Below, piece by piece: positions 41,790 through 49,901 of a stretch of DNA of 64,000 nt; position 1 is the first letter of the stretch; every line of letters starts with the position of its first letter. Origin of the DNA: Umezawaea tangerina. GTDB taxonomy: Bacteria; Actinomycetota; Actinomycetes; Mycobacteriales; Pseudonocardiaceae. The stretch covers positions 310,001-374,000 of the forward strand of contig NZ_PVTF01000007.1 of assembly GCF_003002815.1 (NCBI RefSeq), in the 5' to 3' direction. Under the pieces are notes generated by a model that saw only the letters and a list, made by a program, of their open reading frames with translations, did no database searches and had not been told where the DNA came from. A program made the position numbers and the translations under genes.

Positions 41790-42984
41790 GACCGGCACCG
41801 CCCCGGCGCTGCGCGGAGTGCCGCTGCTGAGGGACGCCCCCCTCGGCCGCGGGCAGCGGTGGATCTACTCGGCGGGCTTCAACGTGACCCCCTCCTCGCG
41901 CCGGTCGGAACGCCTCGACACCGAGCTGGCCGACCTCGGCCTCCTGCTGCGCGCGGGCTGCCGGGTCGCCCTGCTCTCGCACCAGGGCGAGCACGGCACC
42001 GCGCTCGCCCTGGACTTCGTCGCCGACCACCTGCGCGCCCGGCTGGCCGCGCCGGTGGACTACCACCCGGTCAACACCGGTCCGGACGCCGCGCGGCGCG
42101 CGGAGCGGATCGGGCCGGGGGAGCTGGTGGTGTTCGGCAACACCCGGCACCACGCGGGCGAGACGGCGGGCGACCCCGCCCTGGCCGCGGAGTTCGCCGC
42201 GCTGGGCGACCTCGTGGCCGCGGGCGGGTTCTCCAAGGCGCACCGCGCCCACGCCTCCAACGTGGGGATCATGGCGTTCCGACCGGGTTTCCTGGCCGAC
42301 AGCGTCGTGCGCGAGGTGGAGCTGCTGGCCCCGTGGGCGGGCGCGCGCGACAACCTGGCCTCCGTCGCGGTCCTGGGCGGGAGCAAACCGGAGAAGACGC
42401 TGACGGGGCTCGCCCACGTCATGGACACCTACGACGTCGTCGTCCCGGGTGGGGTCGTGCTCAACACCCTGTTGCGCGCCAAGGGGTACGACGTCGGCGG
42501 GTCCGAGCTGGGCTCCCGGCCGGAGGAGTGCCTGGCGGTGGCGCGGGACGTGCTGGGACGGCCGCACCGGGCGGAGCTGCTGCTCCCGGACGAGGTCGTC
42601 GTGGCACCCCCGACCGGACCGGCGCGCACGGTCCGGGTGTCCGACGGTGTGCCACCCGGTCACGCCGTGGTCGACCTCGTGGTGTCCGCCGCGACGAGGG
42701 CCCGGCTCACCCACCTCGCGACCCGTGGCGCGAGGGCGTTCGTCGCGGGGCCACCCGGCCACTGCGCACGTGGGTTCACCACGGGGTCGGGGCACCTGGT
42801 CGACCTGCTGACGGCACCCGCGGTCGACCTGCTCCTGCTCGGCGGGGACACCGCGGCGGAGCTGCCCTGGGACGGACCGGTGTCCACCGGCGGAGGATCG
42901 GCCCTGCACTACCTGGCCCACGGCACCTGCCCGGCGCTCGACGCGCTGCGCGGGTCACCCGCGACCGAGGAAGGCGACACATGA
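41779..42984 (+). CDS. Phosphoglycerate kinase-like enzyme
   Basis: A 401-residue divergent PGK. Family landmarks remain: GFNVT at 33-37 (PGK VDFNVP), LLSHQG at 66 (SHLGRP), NTRHHAGE near 121, KAHRAHAS at 153-160, AVLGGSKPEKTL at 197-208 (GGAKVSDKI) and GGDTA and STGGGSALHYL near the end. Substrate-side residues differ: the Asp of VDFN is Gly and the Arg of SHLGRP is Glu, while the Arg of the NTRH and AHRAHAS motifs are kept. That suggests a kinase for a carboxylate resembling, but not identical to, 3-phosphoglycerate; phosphonolactate is the obvious analogue. Its tight overlaps with the ArgC-like and Fe-ADH genes show one operon. Housekeeping PGK normally sits with gap and tpi, which are absent. 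Confidence 0.85.
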   Translation: MRSETGTAPALRGVPLLRDAPLGRGQRWIYSAGFNVTPSSRRSERLDTELADLGLLLRAGCRVALLSHQGEHGTALALDFVADHLRARLAAPVDYHPVNTGPDAARRAERIGPGELVVFGNTRHHAGETAGDPALAAEFAALGDLVAAGGFSKAHRAHASNVGIMAFRPGFLADSVVREVELLAPWAGARDNLASVAVLGGSKPEKTLTGLAHVMDTYDVVVPGGVVLNTLLRAKGYDVGGSELGSRPEECLAVARDVLGRPHRAELLLPDEVVVAPPTGPARTVRVSDGVPPGHAVVDLVVSAATRARLTHLATRGARAFVAGPPGHCARGFTTGSGHLVDLLTAPAVDLLLLGGDTAAELPWDGPVSTGGGSALHYLAHGTCPALDALRGSPATEEGDT

Positions 42985-44105
42985 TCATCGACCTGCCCGT
43001 TCCCACCGAGGTCGTCTTCGGTCGGGGGAGCTCGCTGGAGCTCGGCTCGCGGACCCGCGCGCTGGGCGGCCACGCCCTCGTCGTGACCGGGCGCCACGCC
43101 CTGCGCCGGGCGGGCGTGCTCGACGCGCTGCTGGGTGTCCTGCACGACGCGGGCGTGCGCACGACGACGTTCGACGCGGTGTCCCCGGACCCGAAGGCGA
43201 GCGAGGTCGACGCCGCCGTGGCGGTCGCCACCCGCGAGGGCTGCGACGTCGTCGTGGGGCTCGGCGGTGGCAGTGCCATCGACGCCGCCAAGGCGATCGC
43301 CGTCGGTCTGCGGTTCGGCCCCATCGGCCCCCTGGTCGGGCGGACGCTGGACGACGTCACCGACCTGGTGCCCGTGGTGGCCGTCCCGACGACCGCGGGC
43401 AGCGGGGCCGAGGTCACCAAGGGCTCGATCATCACCGACACCGAGCGGAACCTGAAGTCCGGCATCCGCGGCACCGCCCTGTTCCCCCGGCTCGCGGTCG
43501 TCGACCCCGGACTGCTCGCCACCGTGCCGCTCGCGGTGGCCGTGGAGTCCGGGTTCGACGCGCTGGCGCACGCCGTGGAGGGCTACCTGGCTCGGCGTTC
43601 GACCGAGCAGTCCCGCGAGTTCTCCGTGCGCGCGCTGGGGATCCTCGGGGCGCGCCTGCCCGAGGTCGCCGCCGGTCGCGCGGACGACGCCGTGCTGGAC
43701 GACATGGCGATGGCGGCGCTGCTGGGCGGGGCGAACGTGGCGCTGGCCAGCACCTGCCTGCCGCACCGGCTGCAGCAGGCCATCGGGTCGGTGCCCGGCG
43801 TGCCGATCTCCCACGGCCGGGGGCTGGCCGCGGTCTACCCGGCGTGGGTCGACCGCGTCCGCCCGCACGCCGCGGGCAGGCTCGACGAGGTGGCCCGCAT
43901 GCTCGGGCACGACGACCCCGCCGAGGCGATCGCCGCCCTGCGCCGGGTCGCGGGGCTGGAGGCCGACCTGCGCGAGCACGGGTTCGAGCCGAAGCACGTC
44001 GACGACTTCGTGGCCGCCGTGACGGGGAACCTCGACAACGACCCGATCCCGGACCCCGACACCGACCTGCTGCGCGAGCTCTACGAACGGTCCTTCACCC
44101 GGTAG
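42981..44105 (+). CDS. Iron-containing alcohol dehydrogenase
   Basis: A 374-residue group III alcohol dehydrogenase. NAD binding is at VVGLGGGSAIDAAKA (around 88), and metal ligands include the Asp of ESGFDALAHAVEGY and the His residues of that segment and of ISHGRGLA. Fe-ADHs in phosphonate clusters (PhpC, DhpG) reduce phosphonoacetaldehyde to 2-hydroxyethylphosphonate; here the aldehyde made by the ArgC-like enzyme is the likely substrate, giving a dihydroxypropylphosphonate. It is the last gene of the operon and starts in an ATGA overlap with the kinase gene. Confidence 0.88.
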   Translation: MIIDLPVPTEVVFGRGSSLELGSRTRALGGHALVVTGRHALRRAGVLDALLGVLHDAGVRTTTFDAVSPDPKASEVDAAVAVATREGCDVVVGLGGGSAIDAAKAIAVGLRFGPIGPLVGRTLDDVTDLVPVVAVPTTAGSGAEVTKGSIITDTERNLKSGIRGTALFPRLAVVDPGLLATVPLAVAVESGFDALAHAVEGYLARRSTEQSREFSVRALGILGARLPEVAAGRADDAVLDDMAMAALLGGANVALASTCLPHRLQQAIGSVPGVPISHGRGLAAVYPAWVDRVRPHAAGRLDEVARMLGHDDPAEAIAALRRVAGLEADLREHGFEPKHVDDFVAAVTGNLDNDPIPDPDTDLLRELYERSFTR

Positions 44106-44115
44106 CGCCGACCGG

Positions 44116-44781
44116 TCAGGGCCAGAGCAGGTCCGCGGACCACCCGTCGCCGGTCGCGGTGTAGCGCAGCCGGGTGTGGTTGCGGCCCTCGTCGCCCTGC
44201 CAGAACTCGACCTCGTCGGCCCGCACGCCGTACACCGTCCACTCGGGAGCGACGAAGTCCGGGTCCCGCAGGATCTCCTCGGTCGCCTCGGCCACGGCGG
44301 CGACGCTCTCCTCGCGGCTGCCGAGCACGTCGCTCTGCCGCGACAGCTTCGCCGCCGCCCGCGCGCTCGGGGACCGGTTCAGGTAGTCCCGCGCGCTGTC
44401 CTCGGCGTCGGCCACGACCACCGCGCCGCGGACGCGCACCTGGCGGCCGAGGCTCGGCCAGTAGAACGTGAGCGCCGCCCACGGGTTGTCGGCGAGCTCC
44501 TTGCCCTTGCGGCTGCCCGACCCGGACGCGAACTGCCAGAGCCCGCCGTCGAGGTTCTTCAGGATCAGCACCCGCGCCGACGGGCGTCCGCCGTGGTCGG
44601 TCGTCGACAGGGTCATCGCGTGCGGCTCGGTGACGCCGGACTCGACCGCGTCGCGCAGCCACTCCTCGAACAGCGCGTCCGGGTCGTCCGGCGCGCTGTC
44701 GAGGTCGAAGGAGGGGAGCGGACCGGCCAGCGAGGGGAGGCCTCGGAGCAGTCGCCTGATGGGGTTGTCCGTCGCGGTCAC
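44116..44781 (-). CDS. pdxH: Pyridoxine/pyridoxamine 5'-phosphate oxidase
   Basis: A 221-residue FMN oxidase that makes pyridoxal 5'-phosphate. Full family layout is present: N-terminal PHAMTLSTTDHGGRPSARVLILK, FMN contacts ASGSGSRKGKELADNPWAALTFYWPSL in outline, and a C-terminal dimerisation segment VRADEVEFWQGDEGRNHTRLRY. It could serve the PLP-dependent transaminase of the cluster or be an ordinary housekeeping copy. It is convergent with the Fe-ADH gene (10 bp between stops) and 181 bp downstream of the enolase gene on the same strand. The GTG at 44781 was chosen. Confidence 0.88.
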   Translation of the reverse strand: MTATDNPIRRLLRGLPSLAGPLPSFDLDSAPDDPDALFEEWLRDAVESGVTEPHAMTLSTTDHGGRPSARVLILKNLDGGLWQFASGSGSRKGKELADNPWAALTFYWPSLGRQVRVRGAVVVADAEDSARDYLNRSPSARAAAKLSRQSDVLGSREESVAAVAEATEEILRDPDFVAPEWTVYGVRADEVEFWQGDEGRNHTRLRYTATGDGWSADLLWP

Positions 44782-44897
44782 CGGGTCGATGCTAGCGAAT
44801 CCGCTCCACGGGTGATCATGGAGGCGACCACACTGGGAGATGACCGGGTTCGCCCAGGGCGTCCGTGGCATCACGAGCGGCGGTGTCCGGGGCAGAC

Positions 44898-44952
44898 CCT
44901 CGGGGGTGGTGCTCGTCCTGCCGCGAGCGACAGGGGAGCGCCACCCCCGAGG
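44898..44952 (-). terminator. Branched terminator after enolase gene
   Basis: Perfect 12-bp arms CCTCGGGGGTGG / CCACCCCCGAGG, with a nested GCTCG / CGAGC hairpin in the loop, begin 10 nt past the enolase stop on the minus strand. It probably separates the enolase from pdxH transcription. Confidence 0.75.
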
Positions 44953-44962
44953 ATCCCGGCAG

Positions 44963-46312
<1,350 letters not shown>

Positions 46313-46379
46313 TCAGCACTCCTCCTCCCCGTTCGACGTCGAGGCCGGTCGGCGAGAGGTCGTCGGCTAGTGTCGACGA

Positions 46380-48641
46380 GTGGTGCTGGTCGGCCGGGAC
46401 GTCGAGCTCGAGGAGCTCGCCCGCGCACTGGACCGGGCGGGTGCCGGGCACGGTGGGGTGCTGGTGGTGACCGGCCCGCGCGGCGCGGGCAAGACCGCGC
46501 TCGCCGACGCCGCCGTCGACCTGGCGCACGGGCGCGGGTTCCGCGTCCTGCGGGGAGGTGGACCCCTGGTGTGGGCCCAGGTCGCCCGTGATCTGGGAGT
46601 GCCGGACGAGGTCGTCGCGCCGCTGCTGGGCGAGCCCGGTCCGCTGGAGCTGGACGACGTGGCCCGCCGCCTGGTGTCGCCGGACCGCACGGTGGTCGTG
46701 GTGGACGACGTCGACCGCGCCGGACCGGCGGCCGTCGCGCTGCTCGCCGTGCTGGCGGGCCGGGTCGGCGCGGGCCGCACCGTGGTGGTCGCGACCGCGA
46801 CGACCTCCCTCGACACCGGCCGCGAGCTCAGGATCGGCGGCTTGGCGGAGGACGAGCTCGCCGCCGTCCTGCCGTCGTCCAACGCCTTGTGGGTGGCCTC
46901 GCGCGGCCTGCCGGGGGTCGCGCACCGGCTCGCCGCGCTGGACGGGACCGGCGACCCGATCGTCACCATGGCGCTGAACGCCTTGTCCGCCAACGAGTTC
47001 CTCGACATCGACGTCGCGCTGGTCCGGTTGCTGGAGCTCGCCGTCCCGCGAGCGCCGGACGACCCGACACGGGCGCGCGTGCTGGCGAGGCTGGCCCGCG
47101 AGCTGGTCGGGGACGCGTCGGCGCGCGACCGGCGCCACGACCTGGTCACCGAGGCCCTGCGGCTGGCGGGCGACGACCCGTCGGCCTCGGCGGACGTGCT
47201 CGACGCCCGGTTGTCCGCGTGCTGGGACCCGTTGCCCGCACAGGACCGCCTCGACACCGGCGCGCGGATCGTCGCGCTCGCCCGGAGCACCGCCGACGCG
47301 ACCCTTGAGCTGAAAGGGCTCTTCTGGCAGTTCGTCGCGTTGACCGAGCTCGGTCGGCTCGGTGCCGCGGAGTCCGTGCTCGGCACGTTCGAACGACTGG
47401 CGGCGGCGACCGGGTCGGGTGGCGACGTGGTGATGGCGCTGAGCAGGCACGCGATGATCGCCGCGCTGCGCGGCCGGTTCGACGAGGTCGAGGCGGTCAC
47501 CGACGAGGTCGTGCGGCTGGGCATGCGGTTCGGCGTGCCGGACACGCGGCGGCTGGTCGCCACCGTGAGGTTCGGGATGGTGGGGTGGGAGCGCGCCGAC
47601 CGCGTCGCGGTCGAGGCCGAGCTGGGGCCGGTGCTCGCGATGGCGCGCCGGTTCCCAGGGCACTTCTTCGAGGCCACCGCGGCGCGCATGCTGACGCTGG
47701 TCGGCCGCGACGCCGAGGCCGCGGCGGAGCTGGGACGGGTGCTCCCCAGCGTGCTCGCGGGCTCCGGACCCCGGTGGGTCGCCGCGATGGCCGACCTCGG
47801 CCACGTCGCCGTCGTCACCGGCGACACCGCCGCCGCGCGACGCCTGTACGCGGCGCTGGAACCGTTCGCGGGCAGGCTCGTCGTGTGGAGCGGGGCGAGC
47901 ACGGTCTGGGGCAGCGTCTCCCACCGGCTCGGTCGGCTCGCCGAGGTCCTCGGGCGGCGGGAGGAGGCCCTGGTCCACCTCAAGGCGGCCGCGGTGCTCG
48001 AGGAGGAGATCGGCGCCCTGCCCGCGCTGGCCCACAGCCAGGCCGCGCTCGCCGACCTGACCGGCGACGAGGAGCTGCGGAGCCGAGCCCGCGCGACCGC
48101 CGAACGGCTAGGGATGGTGCTGCTGCTGGAACGGTTGGCGCGCCCGGCCGACGAGTGGCGGCTGGGCCGCGACGGCGAGGACTGGTTGCTGGAGGCGGGT
48201 TCCGAGGTCGTCCGGCTGCGGGACTCGCGCGGTCTGCACTACCTGCGGGCGCTGGTCTCCGCCCCTGGCCAGGAGATCTCCGCTCTCGACCTCGCCGCGG
48301 GCGGGGCCGGGCTGGTCGCCGCCGGTGCCGAACCGGTGCTCGATGACACGGCGCTCAAGGCCTACCGGGCGCGGCTCGCGGTGCTGGACCCCGACGACCC
48401 CGAACGGGAGGCGCTGCTCGACGAGCTGCGCCGGGCCGCCGGGCTGGGCGGGAGGCGCCGAGCCGCGCCGTCGGAGGCGGAACGGGCGCGCGTCAACGTG
48501 ACGCGGACGCTGCGGGCGGCGTTGGCGCGGATCGCCGAGTCGGCGCCACGGGCGGGCGCGCACCTGCAGGAGTCCGTGCGGACGGGGCTGGTGTGCCGGT
48601 ACGCGCCCGCGCCGGGTGGTCCGGCGCGCTGGCGGGTGTGA
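46380..48641 (+). CDS. STAND-type AAA ATPase, putative regulator without HTH
   Basis: A 753-residue protein. Residues 1-200 are a P-loop ATPase (Walker A TGPRGAGKTAL at about 30, Walker B TVVVVDDVD near 105); the middle 250-560 is helical, TPR-like. The C-terminal 150 residues (LGRDGEDWLL, LRDSRGLHYLRALVSAPG, then SEAERARVNVTRTLRAALARI) match a conserved tail shared by many actinobacterial ATPases related to LuxR/LAL regulators but lacking the LuxR helix-turn-helix. Function is therefore signalling or regulation in a loose sense. It is divergent from the enolase gene (136-bp spacer) and could be a candidate regulator at the cluster edge, though nothing proves it. Confidence 0.75.
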   Translation: MVLVGRDVELEELARALDRAGAGHGGVLVVTGPRGAGKTALADAAVDLAHGRGFRVLRGGGPLVWAQVARDLGVPDEVVAPLLGEPGPLELDDVARRLVSPDRTVVVVDDVDRAGPAAVALLAVLAGRVGAGRTVVVATATTSLDTGRELRIGGLAEDELAAVLPSSNALWVASRGLPGVAHRLAALDGTGDPIVTMALNALSANEFLDIDVALVRLLELAVPRAPDDPTRARVLARLARELVGDASARDRRHDLVTEALRLAGDDPSASADVLDARLSACWDPLPAQDRLDTGARIVALARSTADATLELKGLFWQFVALTELGRLGAAESVLGTFERLAAATGSGGDVVMALSRHAMIAALRGRFDEVEAVTDEVVRLGMRFGVPDTRRLVATVRFGMVGWERADRVAVEAELGPVLAMARRFPGHFFEATAARMLTLVGRDAEAAAELGRVLPSVLAGSGPRWVAAMADLGHVAVVTGDTAAARRLYAALEPFAGRLVVWSGASTVWGSVSHRLGRLAEVLGRREEALVHLKAAAVLEEEIGALPALAHSQAALADLTGDEELRSRARATAERLGMVLLLERLARPADEWRLGRDGEDWLLEAGSEVVRLRDSRGLHYLRALVSAPGQEISALDLAAGGAGLVAAGAEPVLDDTALKAYRARLAVLDPDDPEREALLDELRRAAGLGGRRRAAPSEAERARVNVTRTLRAALARIAESAPRAGAHLQESVRTGLVCRYAPAPGGPARWRV

Positions 48642-48680
48642 GCGAACGGATCGTTCGGTGCCGGTTTACGCCTTCCCGGT

Positions 48681-49520
48681 GTGACGCTTATCGATGATCT
48701 GAACAAGCAGCTCTGGGTGGTCGCCGCGGTCGGCCGGCTCGCGGGGCGAGGGCTTCTCGAACGGGAGGCCGACCCCGACGACGAGGTGTCGGTGCTGGCG
48801 CAACAGCTGCTCGTCGAGGCGGGCTGGTTGGACACCGACCCGGTTCGGCCCGGTGCGGCGGTCCTGGCCGGGCTGCCGCAGGGGGCGCCGCTGTCGGCGC
48901 TCGGCGGGCACGTGCGGGAGCGGTTGGCGCAGGCCGTGCGGTTCGCGGACGGTGCGGGGCCGGGGTGGGCGGAAAGCAATCGTGAGCTCGTCCGGTTCCG
49001 GGGGCGGACCAGCGGGGGGATCGTGCGGGCGATCATGGGGAGGTGCTGCGGGGAGGCACTGGCGGACGCCGGTTCGCTCTTGGACGTGGGAGTCGGCGCG
49101 GCGGGGATCCCGATCCGGCTGTGCGGTGAGTTCCCCGGTCTGCGAGCGGTGGGGATCGACGTGAGCCCGGTGGCGGTGGAGGTGGCGCGGGAGGAGGTCG
49201 CCGCCTCCGGGTTCGGGGATCGGATCGAGATCCGGGAGCAGTCGGTGGGGGAACTGGCCGAGGTGGAGGCCTTCGACCTGGTGTGGGTGCCGCAGCAGTT
49301 CATCCCGCGTGAGGTGCTCGTCGAGGCGCTGCCTCGGGTGCTGAGGGCGATGAAGGGCGGGGGGACGCTGGTGATGGCGTTGGGGAGGGCGGGGGAGCTG
49401 GAGAACCTGATGTTCGGGGGTGGGACGTTGGGGGATGAGGAGGCGGTGGGGTTGTTGGAGGGGAACGGGTTCGTGGATGTGCGGGTGTGGGGTGGGGATG
49501 TGGTGACGGGGAGGCGTTGA
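48681..49520 (+). CDS. Class I SAM-dependent methyltransferase-like protein
   Basis: A 279-residue protein. The SAM-binding glycine motif is LLDVGVGAAGIPIRL near residue 135, followed by AVGIDVSP (acidic ribose contact) and VWVPQQFIPREVLVEALPRV. An N-terminal helical region (1-110) resembles the dimerisation or lid part of small-molecule methyltransferases. Substrate unknown. It follows the ATPase by 39 bp, which includes a CGAACG-GAT-CGTTCG palindrome, so it may have its own promoter. The 3' third is unusually G-rich in its codons (runs of GGG and GTG). Confidence 0.75.
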   Translation: MTLIDDLNKQLWVVAAVGRLAGRGLLEREADPDDEVSVLAQQLLVEAGWLDTDPVRPGAAVLAGLPQGAPLSALGGHVRERLAQAVRFADGAGPGWAESNRELVRFRGRTSGGIVRAIMGRCCGEALADAGSLLDVGVGAAGIPIRLCGEFPGLRAVGIDVSPVAVEVAREEVAASGFGDRIEIREQSVGELAEVEAFDLVWVPQQFIPREVLVEALPRVLRAMKGGGTLVMALGRAGELENLMFGGGTLGDEEAVGLLEGNGFVDVRVWGGDVVTGRR

Positions 49521-49633
49521 GGGGGGTGTCTCGCTTGGTTTGGGAGGCGCGGTGTGTCGCCCGGTGTTGGTAGCGCGGACTCCCGGGGTGTCGCTAGCCG
49601 TGGTCTCCGGGGGTGTCGCTGCAGCGGACCCAG

Positions 49634-49753
49634 GTGCGGTCGGCTTGACTTGGGGCCCCTTTTTTGGGCTTCGTCGGGCGAAAAAGGGCAGGTGGTAGAG
49701 CCTGCCCGCCGACTCATTGTAAGCCCAAAAACCCCAAGTCAAGCCGACCGCAC
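49634..49753. repeat. 120-bp element with 22-bp perfect terminal inverted repeats
   Basis: Positions 49634-49655 and 49732-49753 are perfect reverse complements. Inside, 49661-49671 mirrors 49721-49731 (TTTTTGGGCTT / AAGCCCAAAAA), and 49686-49692 pairs with 49701-49707 (GGGCAGG / CCTGCCC, 8-nt loop). The whole folds into one long interrupted hairpin. No ORF is present. It looks like a MITE-type element or an elaborate bidirectional terminator. It occupies the middle of the 381-bp gap 49521-49901; the part 49521-49633 before it shows nothing recognisable. Confidence 0.75.
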
Positions 49754-49770
49754 GAGCGGACGAGCGCCGC

Positions 49771-49867
49771 TCGCTTCCAGCGTCGCTGGGTAGGGCGGCT
49801 TGTCGCTTCCAGCGTTGCTGGGTGGGGCGTTTGCGTTGGCTCGCTTCCAGCGTTGCTGTGTAGGGCG
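49771..49867. repeat. Three 27-bp REP-like repeats
   Basis: Copies at 49771-49797, 49803-49829 and 49841-49867 share the core TCGCTTCCAGCG-T-GCTGG plus GGGCG, with a CCAGCG-T-CGCTGG palindrome that is perfect in the first and decays in the others. Spacers are 5 and 11 bp. The array lies just past the M6 protease stop on the minus strand. It is too short and too variable in spacing for a CRISPR array; REP-like or terminator function is more likely. Confidence 0.7.
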
Positions 49868-49901
49868 TTTGCGTTTGCGTTTACTCGCTTGGCTTGTGTC
49901 G

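Noticed and set aside
49771-49867. CRISPR array
   Set aside because: Only three degenerate 27-bp units with 5- and 11-bp spacers, and no cas genes.
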